Source: JAUIAI01 sp041396685
Lineage (GTDB): Bacteria > Pseudomonadota > Gammaproteobacteria > Burkholderiales > Burkholderiaceae_E
Assembly: GCA_041396685.1 (NCBI GenBank)
Contig: JAWKYD010000014.1
Location: 62,001-126,000, forward strand
DNA length: 64,000 nt
Direction: 5' to 3'
The notes below the pieces were generated by a model. The model ran no database searches, was not told the DNA's origin, and was given only the letters and a program-made list of their open reading frames with translations. Below are positions 55,536-63,292 of this stretch, in pieces; positions within the stretch are counted from its first letter, which is position 1, and every line of letters starts with the position of its first letter. A program made the position numbers and the translations under genes.

Positions 55536-57194
55536 TCAGACGCGGTTCCAGTCGAATGCCGCGCGCTGGCCCTTGCCGTAGACCTTCAGCGCGCCCTGCT
55601 CGCCGACCGCGTTCGGTCGCTGGAAAACCCAGTTCTGCCAGGCGGTCAGACGGCCGAAGACACGGGTGAACATGTTCTCGGGGCCGTTGAAGCGCAGATT
55701 GGCCTCCATGGCGGTGAGTGCATCGGGCGACATCGCCACCCGCTCCTCGATCGCCAGACGCACCTCGTCGTCCCAGTCCAGGTCGTCGGGGATGCTGGTG
55801 ACCAATCCCAACGCCATGGCGGCGTCGGCGCCCAGTGGCTGCCCGATGCGCTCGCGCGCGGCAGTCATTGGTGCCTCTTCGCCATAGAAGCGGCGCTCGA
55901 GCCGCGACTGACCGGTCACCATCGGGTACAGGCCGAAGTTGGCTTCGGTCAAGGCGATGCGTGGCTCGGCGTCGGCGTCTTCCGGCAGGGCCAGTTGATA
56001 GCTGCGGTCGCAGGCCAGTGCCAGTTCGAAGAACGTGCCCGCAAAGCACGAGCCCTGCTCGATCAGGGCGAACAGGCTGCGCGAGGAGACGTCCAGCCTG
56101 GCCAGGGCGCGTCGCAGCAGGCCGATGGTCTCGCGTACGAACCACTGGTCACGATGCTCGGCAAGCGTGGCATCCATCGCCTTGACGGCATCGATGGCGC
56201 CCTCGGTCTTGAGCAGCCAGACGCCGATGTCGAGCTCGTTCGTGCGCATCCACAGGATGGCGTCGTCGAGTTCGCGGCCCATGACGAGCGGGTACCAGCC
56301 CGAGCCGGCGGCCTCGATCTCGGCCACGGTCGAGGGTTGCGCACCCTGCGGTGCGCGCAGCGTGAACGTGGCCGTACGGGCATTGCGGTCGATCGCGACC
56401 GTGACATTCGAGTAGGTGAGCGAATCGGGCTCGACCTTGCGGTTCAAGGGCGTGAGCGCCACGCCCTTGGCGTCGGCCGGGCGGTCGCTGATGGCGGCCA
56501 ACGCCTCGGCGCGCTCGCGCAGCTTGTCGGCGAACCGGCCCGGCTTGGCGATGTCGTCCACCAGGCGCCAGTCCTTGGCGCGCTGGCCGCGCACGCCCTC
56601 GGCGGTGGTGCAAAAGACATCGGCGAGGTCGTGGCGAACCTTGCGCTTGTCGGTGACGCGGGTCAGGCCACCGGTGCCGGGTAACACGCCCAGCAGGGGA
56701 ACCTCGGGCAGGCTGACGGCGCTGGCGCGGTCATCGACCAGGATGATCTCGTCGCAGGCCAAGGCAAGCTCGTAGCCGCCGCCGGCGCACGAGCCGTTGA
56801 CACCGGCCACGAACTTCAAACCGCTGTGCTGGGAGGAGTCCTCGATGCCGTTGCGGGTCTCGTTGGTGAACTTGCAGAAGTTCACCTTCCAGCCGTGGCT
56901 GCTGGTGCCGAGCATGAAGATGTTGGCGCCGGAGCAGAACACCTTGTCCTTGAGACTGGTGACGACCACCGTGCGTACCTCGGGATGCTCGAAACGAATG
57001 CGGTTGAGCGCGTCGTGCAGTTCGATGTCGACGCCGAGGTCGTAGCTGTTGAGTTTGAGTTTGTATCCCGGCCGCAGGCCGGCGTCTTCGTCGAAATCGG
57101 CTGCCAGCGTGGCTACCGGGCCGTCGAAGCTCAGCTTCCAGTGGTGATACTTGGACGGGTCGGTCTGGTAATCGACGGGCGCGCTGGGTTCCAA
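55536..57194 (-). CDS. boxC: 2,3-epoxybenzoyl-CoA dihydrolase (BoxC)
   Basis: Crotonase-superfamily ring-opening enzyme of 552 residues that converts 2,3-epoxybenzoyl-CoA to 3,4-dehydroadipyl-CoA semialdehyde and formate. The N-terminal HHWKLSFDGPVATLAADF and GYKLKLNSYDLGVDIELHDA, then VFCSGANIFMLGTSSHGWKV, GVNGSCAGGGYELALACDEI and the second half with SCFAGTFFELALACDRSYQL are in the order expected of BoxC, which has two crotonase-like halves. The start appears to be TTG at 57194: it has GGAG seven bases before it and no suitable ATG precedes the conserved region. A 236-base gap separates it from boxB. High confidence in identity, moderate in the start. Confidence 0.94.
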   Translation of the reverse strand: MEPSAPVDYQTDPSKYHHWKLSFDGPVATLAADFDEDAGLRPGYKLKLNSYDLGVDIELHDALNRIRFEHPEVRTVVVTSLKDKVFCSGANIFMLGTSSHGWKVNFCKFTNETRNGIEDSSQHSGLKFVAGVNGSCAGGGYELALACDEIILVDDRASAVSLPEVPLLGVLPGTGGLTRVTDKRKVRHDLADVFCTTAEGVRGQRAKDWRLVDDIAKPGRFADKLRERAEALAAISDRPADAKGVALTPLNRKVEPDSLTYSNVTVAIDRNARTATFTLRAPQGAQPSTVAEIEAAGSGWYPLVMGRELDDAILWMRTNELDIGVWLLKTEGAIDAVKAMDATLAEHRDQWFVRETIGLLRRALARLDVSSRSLFALIEQGSCFAGTFFELALACDRSYQLALPEDADAEPRIALTEANFGLYPMVTGQSRLERRFYGEEAPMTAARERIGQPLGADAAMALGLVTSIPDDLDWDDEVRLAIEERVAMSPDALTAMEANLRFNGPENMFTRVFGRLTAWQNWVFQRPNAVGEQGALKVYGKGQRAAFDWNRV

Positions 57195-57271
57195 GGCAAG
57201 TCTCCGATTATGGAAGCAAACTGCATCAATTTCTCAAGGAGGGCGCATAATAGTGCTCAACATGACCGGGG
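57195..57271 (-). promoter_or_regulatory. Intergenic region between boxR and boxC, probable box promoter
   Basis: This 77-base region lies between boxR and boxC on the transcribed minus strand. It is A/T-rich next to its neighbours and contains TTGAGA (57234-57229) and CATAAT (57212-57207) at a spacing of 16 bases, a plausible sigma-70 promoter for boxC. Any BoxR binding site here is not defined. Confidence 0.5.
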
Positions 57272-58099
57272 TCAAGCAACCCTACGAACGGCGCGGACAG
57301 GCTCGGGGGTGCGCGCCGATCGAATCCGGTTGCGCAGCAACTCGAATGTCTGTTGCAGGGGCTGGGCACTGGTGTCGACATGCACTTCGGCACGCGCGTA
57401 GGCGGGCGAGCGGTGGCCCAGGATCGCCTTCAGGTCGGCCATGGCTTCGTTGCTGGCAGCCATCGGGCGCAGGTCGCCCTGTTCGATCACCCGCCGCATG
57501 TGTTCCTCGGGTGCCGCGTGCAGCCAAACGGTCAGGCAGTGGCCAAGCAGCCACTCGTAGATTTCGTCCTCGCCGGCGATGCCGCCGGGCGTCGCCAATA
57601 CCGCGTCGGGGTGTTCGCTGACGACCTGCTCGAGTGCGCGGCGTGCATGGCGCCGATAACCCTCGTTGCCGACCAGACCGATGATCTCGCCGGTGTGGCC
57701 GCCGGCGCGCTCCTCGATCAGGCGGCTGATCTCGACGAAGGGTACGGCCAGGTCGGCGGCCAGCATCGCGCCCAGCGTGCTCTTGCCGGCGCCGCGCAGG
57801 CCGACCAGGGCGATCGGCCGGGCCCGTTTGGCCGGGCTTTCGGCGAGCAGATCCTGCAGCGTGCAATCAAGCGCCTGCGCCACCTGCAGCAAGACCAGGA
57901 TGGAGGCATTGCCAACACCGTATTCGAGGTTGGCCAGGTGGCGCTCGGAGACCTCGGCGGCATGGGCGAGGGTCTTGCGCGACACGCCGCGCTGGGCGCG
58001 CAGCGCCCGCACTCGGTGGCCGAGCGCGACCAGAAACGGGTGTTTCCCCGGGGCAGGGGGCGACTCGATCAGCTGGGAAGGATTCGATTGATCGATCAT
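57272..58099 (-). CDS. boxR: BoxR-type regulator: HTH fused to shikimate-kinase-like domain
   Basis: Regulator of 275 residues that in characterised systems represses box genes and is released by benzoyl-CoA. Residues 22-85 are an XRE-type helix-turn-helix (RVRALRAQRGVSRKTLAHAA, then VSERHLANLEYGVGNASILV). The rest is shikimate-kinase-like with a P-loop GLRGAGKST at residues 100-108 and RLIEERAGGHTGEIIGLVG after it. That HTH plus kinase-like architecture is the BzdR/BoxR signature. ATG 58099 begins the protein; further upstream frame is not convincing. It sits directly ahead of boxC and follows two palindromic elements at 58102-58145, which probably serve autoregulation. Confidence 0.93.
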   Translation of the reverse strand: MIDQSNPSQLIESPPAPGKHPFLVALGHRVRALRAQRGVSRKTLAHAAEVSERHLANLEYGVGNASILVLLQVAQALDCTLQDLLAESPAKRARPIALVGLRGAGKSTLGAMLAADLAVPFVEISRLIEERAGGHTGEIIGLVGNEGYRRHARRALEQVVSEHPDAVLATPGGIAGEDEIYEWLLGHCLTVWLHAAPEEHMRRVIEQGDLRPMAASNEAMADLKAILGHRSPAYARAEVHVDTSAQPLQQTFELLRNRIRSARTPEPVRAVRRVA

Positions 58100-58101
58100 T
58101 G

Positions 58102-58145
58102 GGTATATACCGCGCAACATTGTGCCAGGATGGCAATGGCACAAT
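58102..58145. promoter_or_regulatory. Palindromes upstream of boxR
   Basis: Two elements sit immediately upstream of the boxR start. GGTATATACC at 58102-58111 is a perfect 10-base palindrome. ATTGTGCC (58119-58126) and GGCACAAT (58138-58145) are an exact 8-base inverted repeat with an 11-base spacer. They are placed well for BoxR or another repressor. A TGCAT also occurs at 58148-58152. Confidence 0.6.
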
Positions 58146-58219
58146 AATGCATGATCTTCGCCGGCCTGTCTTGACTTACGTCAGGAGTCGCTCGAACGAA
58201 ACCGCCCGGCGGCCGGCAC

Positions 58220-59464
58220 TCAGGCCGCCGCAGCGAGTCGAGGCACCGGCCGGACGCTCATCGTCATCTGGGTGATGCCCGCCAGCACGCCGATCATCAC
58301 GGCGCCGCGCCAGGCCCACTCGTAAGAGCCGAGCGTGGACAGGATCAGGCCGCCACCCCAGGCGCCCACGAACGAGCCCAACTGATGGCTGAAGAAGGCG
58401 ATGCCGACCAGCGTGGCCATGTAGCGCATGCCGAAGAGCTGGATGACCAGGCCGTTCACCAGCGGCACCACGCCCAGCCACAGCGCACCCATCACGGCGC
58501 CGAACAACAGGGTGGTCAGCGGCGTGGGCACACTCATGAAATACGCGGTAATGATCGCCGAGCGCAGCAGGTAGATGCCGCCGAGCAGAAACCGACGCGA
58601 ATAACGACCGCCGAGCCAGCCGAAGGCGAGCGAACCGAACGCATTGAACAGGCCGATCAGGCCGAGCGTCGCCGCCGCCACGGACGACGGCATGCCGCAC
58701 ATCGAGATGTAGGTCGGCAGGTGCGTGGTCAGAAAGACCAGTTGCAGGCCGCACACGAAATAGGCCACGGTCATGACCACGAAGCCTGGGTGCGCGGCCG
58801 CCTCGCGTAGTGCCTGGCCCATCGATTGCTCGCTGCCACCGTGCCTGTCGCGTTGCAGATGGTCGGCGCGACCCGCGAGCCATGCGGCCGGCAGCATGAT
58901 CAGCGCGAGCAGCGCGAAGCTGCCCAGTGCGCCGGCGTGTCCGCCGGCGCTCAGCGCGGTCTGGGCCAACGGCGAAACCCCCAGAAGACCGATGGAGCCG
59001 GCCGCCGAGACCAGACCCATCGCGACGCTGCGCCGGGCCGGCGACACCGTGCGCGAGGTGACATTCATGGCCACCGTGGAGCCGACACAAGACATGGCCA
59101 GCCCGACCGACAGGCCGATGCCCAGCATCAGCATCGCCGCGCCATCGGCCGCGCGCGCAACCAGCAGCCCAAGCAGATAGAGCCCTGCGCCGGCGAGCAT
59201 GACCGGGCGGCTGCCCAGGCGGTCGACGCTCATACCCACCAATGGTTGGGTCAGGCCCCAGACCAGGTTCTGCACGGCAATGGCGAGCGCATAATCGGCC
59301 GCCGTCACGGGTAGTGCCGCCAGCACCGCAGGCTGCAGCAGGCCCATGCTCTGGCGCATGCCCATGGCGACCGACAACATCAGCGACACACTGATCAGGA
59401 TGGTGGCGGTCGGAACCTGATGGTCGGCGGCGGGCAGCGGCGCGATCGAGCGTCGATCAGTCAT
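58220..59464 (-). CDS. MFS transporter, 12 spans
   Basis: Major facilitator of 414 residues with about 12 hydrophobic helices. The signature loop after helix 2 is GMSVDRLGSRPVMLAGAG near residue 77-94, typical of MFS. The CynX/NimT/oxalate-formate-type patterns (QPLVGMSVDRLG and TSLG-like STLGSYEWAWRG) suggest an organic-anion or aromatic-acid carrier. ATG 59464 overlaps the stop of the sodium-channel gene upstream by eight bases. Downstream is boxR, 120 bases away. Benzoate uptake is a reasonable inference from position only; a general drug or organic-acid exporter is possible. No signal peptide is expected for this family. Confidence 0.85.
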   Translation of the reverse strand: MTDRRSIAPLPAADHQVPTATILISVSLMLSVAMGMRQSMGLLQPAVLAALPVTAADYALAIAVQNLVWGLTQPLVGMSVDRLGSRPVMLAGAGLYLLGLLVARAADGAAMLMLGIGLSVGLAMSCVGSTVAMNVTSRTVSPARRSVAMGLVSAAGSIGLLGVSPLAQTALSAGGHAGALGSFALLALIMLPAAWLAGRADHLQRDRHGGSEQSMGQALREAAAHPGFVVMTVAYFVCGLQLVFLTTHLPTYISMCGMPSSVAAATLGLIGLFNAFGSLAFGWLGGRYSRRFLLGGIYLLRSAIITAYFMSVPTPLTTLLFGAVMGALWLGVVPLVNGLVIQLFGMRYMATLVGIAFFSHQLGSFVGAWGGGLILSTLGSYEWAWRGAVMIGVLAGITQMTMSVRPVPRLAAAA

Positions 59465-60317
59465 GTCCGGCCTTTTGCGACGCGGCAGGCGTCTCGATCA
59501 GAGCGCGCAGGGCGAGAATCTCCTCGTGCAGGGCGGAGATCTGATCGCGCGTGATCAGGTGTTGCTCGTCGACGTGCGAGTTCGTCTCGGCACCGGCCGC
59601 GAGCATTTCGCGATCGTGCTCGGACTGCATCGCATTGACGATCACCGCGATGAACAGGTTGAGCATGGTGAACGTGGCCACCAGGATGAACACGACGAAG
59701 AACACCCAGGCCGACGGAAACACTTCGATCACCGGCCGGGCGATGCCCATCGACCAGCTCTCGAGCGTCATCACCTGGAACAAGGTGTAGGCGCTTTCGC
59801 CGAGCGAACCGAACCATTGCGGAAAGCGCTCACCGAACATCTTCGTCGCCATCACCGCGCCGACATAGAAGATCAGCATCATGACGGCGATCACCGAAGC
59901 CAGACCCGGAATCGCGGCCAGCAGCCCGGTGACCACGCGACGCATCGACGGTACCAACGAAATGATGCGCAGGGCGCGCAAAACCCGCAGTGCGCGCAGC
60001 ACCGCGAACTGGCCGCTGGTCGGCACCAGCGCGATGCCCACCACCACGAAGTCGAACACGCTCCACGGGTCGCGGAAAAAGCGCGGGCCGTGCGCGATCA
60101 GGCGTAGACAGATCTCGGCGACGAACACCGCGAGGATCATTCCGTCCAGTGCCTTGAGCTGCGCGCCCCAGCGCACCATTACCGTCGGGTAGGTTTCCAG
60201 CCCAAGTACGATCGCGTTGATCACGATCAGGACGATCAGCACCCGTTCGAGTAAAGGGTGCGCGAGCTTTGCGCGCAAGCGTTCACGCCAGGTGACCTCG
60301 GGCACGGTTGCTGTCAT
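59457..60317 (-). CDS. Bacterial voltage-gated sodium channel (NaChBac type)
   Basis: Single-domain ion channel subunit of 286 residues, forming tetramers in the inner membrane. S1-S6 are visible. The voltage sensor S4 has arginines at positions 108, 111, 114 and 117 (VLRALRVLRALR), then RR at 126-127. The pore selectivity filter is TLESWSM, residues 184-190, as in NavMs-type channels (TLESWS is the sodium filter). S6 runs WVFFVVFILVATFTMLNLFIAVIV (in two parts here), and a helical C-terminus (ISALHEEILALRALIE, about 260-275) is the coiled-coil tetramerisation region. Its stop overlaps the MFS ATG by eight bases, so translation is coupled. Role may be sodium entry for motility or homeostasis; in this setting unknown. 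Confidence 0.92.
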   Translation of the reverse strand: MTATVPEVTWRERLRAKLAHPLLERVLIVLIVINAIVLGLETYPTVMVRWGAQLKALDGMILAVFVAEICLRLIAHGPRFFRDPWSVFDFVVVGIALVPTSGQFAVLRALRVLRALRIISLVPSMRRVVTGLLAAIPGLASVIAVMMLIFYVGAVMATKMFGERFPQWFGSLGESAYTLFQVMTLESWSMGIARPVIEVFPSAWVFFVVFILVATFTMLNLFIAVIVNAMQSEHDREMLAAGAETNSHVDEQHLITRDQISALHEEILALRALIETPAASQKAGHD

Positions 60318-60633
60318 GACGTCGTCGGGTCGGGATTCGGACGGGGCATCCGCAAACGGTCGCCAAGCGCCGTGCGGTGGCCGGCGAGCGTATCACGGGC
60401 CTGGTCCCGTGACCCCCAAACCGCCCCGGCCGACCGGATGCTCGCTCTGTAAGGGCAATGGACCGCCAGTAGCCGCACCCGGGTTGCCGGTGCGGCATTC
60501 AGCGCACATCGCACCGCCTTCGAAGAAATCGCTTCGTTAGAATGGGGTGTTCCATCCGCTGCTCGGCAGCGTCGGCAGCGGCCGGCGACCAGGCCGCTCC
60601 CTCGTCGATGCTCAACCTCCCCGTGGCCCGAAC
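60318..60633. other. Divergent gap between channel and flippase genes
   Basis: 316 bases with no gene. It contains a short perfect hairpin at 60393-60412 (TCACGGG, six-base loop, CCCGTGA) and a TAGAAT at 60538-60543 that could be a -10 box for the flippase gene. Nothing else is recognised. Confidence 0.5.
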
Positions 60634-62097
60634 ATGGCCGGCCTGAAGCGCGCGCTGATCTTCTCGGTGCTGACCCAGCACTCGATGATGCTGCTCACCA
60701 TCGTCACGACAGCCGTGATCGCGCGGCTGCTCACGCCGGCCGAGATCGGAGTGTTCGCGGTGGCCAGCGCGGCCACCTACCTGGCCATCGAGTTGCGCTC
60801 GCTCGGTGTCGGCCAGTACCTGATCCGCGAAGCCGAGATCGGCCCCGAGAAGATCCGCTCTGCGCTCGGTCTGCTGGTCGTGATGAGCTGGGGCATGGGT
60901 CTGCTGATCGCGTTGATCTGCTGGCCGGTGGCGCAGTTCTACAGTGAGCCGGCGCTGATGCCGATTCTGCTGATCATCGCGTCGACCTTCCTGTTTGCTC
61001 CGTTTGGAGCCGTGCCCTTCGCGCTGCTCAGTCGCGAATTGGCCTTCGACACCTTGTTTCGTGTCAAAGCGTTTCACAGCGTGTTGCAGTTGGGCAGCAC
61101 CATGCTGTTGATCTGGCAGGGCTGGAGCTATTACGGCCTGGCCTGGGGCTTCTGGATCGGATCGCTCGCCGAGACCGCGGCGCTCCTCTGGTTGCGCCCG
61201 CCCGGCACGCCGTTCAAGCCGTCGTTTGTCGGCCTGGGCAAGCTGATGCGCTTCGGCGTGTTCGTCAGCGTGTCGAACATGTTCAACCAGTTCGCCGAGA
61301 ACATGCCCGATCTGGTCCTCGGCCGGGTGGCGAACATGGCCAGCGTCGGTCTGTTCTCGCGTGGTTTCGGGCTCGCGCTGTTCCTGCACAAGGTCATCGT
61401 CATGGCCGTGCAGCCGGTGGTGCTGCCACATTTGTCGAATGTGAAGCGCCAGGGTGCGTCCGTTGGGCACGCGTATCTGGATGCCGTCAATCTGCAGCTT
61501 GCATTCAGCCTGCCCGTGTTCGCGGTGGCGGGCGCGGCGGCATTCGCCCTGATCCGGGCGCTGTTCGGCGATCAGTGGGATGCATCCGTGCCGATCGCCT
61601 CGGTGATGGCGATCTGGGGCATGTTCATGTCGGTGCACTTCCACGCCGCGTCGCTGCTGATGGCGATCGGGCGTGAGCGCGTGTTGATGTGGGTCGAGCT
61701 GGCGGTCTTCCTGGTGCGCGTGATCTGCGTGATCGCCGCCGCGCCACAGGGCTTGATTGCCGTCGCCTGGGGAATGGTGGCCTCGGGCGTGTTCGAGTTC
61801 GCGCTCAAGTCTCTGGTGCTGCGCGGCATGATCGAGATGCCGCTGCGTGCGCTGGCTGCCGTGCTCGTTCCCAACCTGCTGCTCGCGGCACTGTGTTGGT
61901 CGGTGTTGTGGGCCATCGACGTCACGCTCTACGACCTGCACGGCAGCAATCCGTGGCCGACCGTGCTGGTCGTGGCCGTCAGCATGACCCTTACCTGGCT
62001 GATCGGCCTGCGGCTGCTGCGCCACCGCGCCTGGGGCATCGCCATGGACATGGCGGCCAAGGTGTTGCCGGCGGGGCTGGTGGCCGCGCTTCGGTGA
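60634..62097 (+). CDS. Wzx-type polysaccharide flippase
   Basis: Integral membrane protein of 487 residues with about 12 to 14 hydrophobic helices. The N-terminal FSVLTQHSMMLLTIVTTAVI, ARLLTPAEIGVFAVASAATY and GVGQYLIREAEI are typical of the polysaccharide transporter (PST/Wzx, MOP-superfamily) that flips undecaprenyl-linked units. FVSVSNMFNQFAENMPDLVLG mid-protein is also usual. ATG 60634 was chosen because it begins the first helix; the 29 codons before it in frame read like non-coding sequence. The expected glycosyltransferase and polymerase genes are not adjacent, so it is a solitary flippase. Its stop is followed by the 14-bp repeat array. Confidence 0.85.
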   Translation: MAGLKRALIFSVLTQHSMMLLTIVTTAVIARLLTPAEIGVFAVASAATYLAIELRSLGVGQYLIREAEIGPEKIRSALGLLVVMSWGMGLLIALICWPVAQFYSEPALMPILLIIASTFLFAPFGAVPFALLSRELAFDTLFRVKAFHSVLQLGSTMLLIWQGWSYYGLAWGFWIGSLAETAALLWLRPPGTPFKPSFVGLGKLMRFGVFVSVSNMFNQFAENMPDLVLGRVANMASVGLFSRGFGLALFLHKVIVMAVQPVVLPHLSNVKRQGASVGHAYLDAVNLQLAFSLPVFAVAGAAAFALIRALFGDQWDASVPIASVMAIWGMFMSVHFHAASLLMAIGRERVLMWVELAVFLVRVICVIAAAPQGLIAVAWGMVASGVFEFALKSLVLRGMIEMPLRALAAVLVPNLLLAALCWSVLWAIDVTLYDLHGSNPWPTVLVVAVSMTLTWLIGLRLLRHRAWGIAMDMAAKVLPAGLVAALR

Positions 62098-62158
62098 GGA
62101 CGACCGGCCAGCGGCGGCTCGGTGGCGGCTCGGTGGCGGCGGGGTGACGACGGGCCGG

Positions 62159-62270
62159 TGACGAGGGCTCGCTGACGAGGGCTCGCTGACGAGGGCGCGC
62201 TGACGAGGGCGCGCGGACGAGGGCTCGCGGACGAGGGCGCGCTGACGAGGGCTCGTCGACGAGGGCTCGC
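62159..62270. repeat. 14-bp tandem repeat, eight copies
   Basis: Eight adjacent 14-base units with consensus TGACGAGGGCTCGC; substitutions occur mainly at the first base and at the CTCGC/CGCGC position. The unit is not a multiple of three, and no gene crosses it. The array occupies the space between the convergent flippase and aldolase genes. Confidence 0.9.
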
Positions 62271-62306
62271 CGAACGCGTCCCGTCGCCGAGCCTGCGAAC
62301 GCAGGC

Positions 62307-63194
62307 TCAGAGCGCCCCGATGGCCTGCAAGGCGGCCCGCACCTCGCCCCGACCCGCCTCGGAAAGAGCCGGCTGGGGCGCCAGGGGATCGCCCACCGCA
62401 TACCCCTGCATCACCAGCGCCCCCTTGATGCAGGCCGCGAGGTTATGGCGGGCGAAGGCCTGGTTCAATTGCCAGAGGGGCCGCTGCAAGCTCATGGCTC
62501 CGGCCCAGTCGCCCGCCTTGCAGCGCTCGTAGAGGGCAACGCTCTGGCGCGGCGCCACGCAGGCGGGCCCCGCCATCCAGCCGACACCGCCGATCATCAT
62601 CACGCAGGCGGGAATGTGCGCCGAGGCCGAGAACACCTGCAGGCGGTCACCGCAGCGCGACATGATCGACAGCAGCCGGCCTGTGTTGGACGAGGCATCC
62701 TTGATGTAGCGGATGTTCGGCCGCTCGGCCAGGCGGGCAATCGCTGGCAGGCTCAGATCGGCGCGCTGGAAATTCGGGTTCGTGTACAGCACGACCGGCA
62801 GATCGGTGGCATCGGCGACCGCCTCGAAGTAAGCACATACTGCCGCGTCGTCCAGCGGAAAATAAGCCTCCAAGATGGCTAGGATGCCGTCCACGCCCAT
62901 TTCCGCATAGCGCCGCGTCTGCGCCACGGCGTCGGCAATCGTGGTCGCTGCCACGCCGGCCACGACGGGCACTCGGCCAGCGGCGGCCGCGACCACCGCC
63001 GCCACCACGCCAGCGCGTTGATCGCCGTTCAGATAGGCGAACTCGCCCGTCGAACCCAGGGGCGTGAGGCCGTGCACGCCGGCCCGGATGAGGTCGTCAC
63101 AAAGGCGGGATAGCACCGGCACATCGACCGAGCCGTCGGCGCGAATCGGTGACACCAGATACGGAAAGACGCCGTGGAAATCGGTGATGGGCAT
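62307..63194 (-). CDS. Dihydrodipicolinate synthase-family aldolase
   Basis: Class I aldolase of 295 residues in the DapA/N-acetylneuraminate lyase superfamily, a TIM barrel with a Schiff-base lysine. The GxTGE motif reads LGSTGEF near residue 48; the catalytic tyrosine is in VLYTNPNF near 137; the lysine is in IRYIKDASS near 164; a later G-x-G is IGGVGWM. It condenses or cleaves a 2-oxo acid such as pyruvate; the real substrate is unknown because this family covers many sugar and hydroxy-acid pathways. ATG 63194 was selected as the start of the first barrel strand. It is on the minus strand 98 bases downstream of the sulfurtransferase and may be cotranscribed. Confidence 0.86.
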   Translation of the reverse strand: MPITDFHGVFPYLVSPIRADGSVDVPVLSRLCDDLIRAGVHGLTPLGSTGEFAYLNGDQRAGVVAAVVAAAAGRVPVVAGVAATTIADAVAQTRRYAEMGVDGILAILEAYFPLDDAAVCAYFEAVADATDLPVVLYTNPNFQRADLSLPAIARLAERPNIRYIKDASSNTGRLLSIMSRCGDRLQVFSASAHIPACVMMIGGVGWMAGPACVAPRQSVALYERCKAGDWAGAMSLQRPLWQLNQAFARHNLAACIKGALVMQGYAVGDPLAPQPALSEAGRGEVRAALQAIGAL

Positions 63195-63292
63195 GGGACT
63201 CGGTCGGCGGGACGCCGGCACAGGATGGGGTGAAAACGGGCGCGACCGACGCGCCACGGGTGCGCTGCCGTGGCAGAGCGGCCTTGGCCGGC

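Noticed and set aside
60499..62025. A 508-codon open frame on the minus strand
   Set aside because: It is antisense to the flippase and consists of Gln/His/Asp-rich low-complexity sequence typical of the reverse of membrane-protein codons.
62159..62270. The 14-bp array as a CRISPR or a coding repeat
   Set aside because: There are no spacers and the unit length breaks any reading frame.
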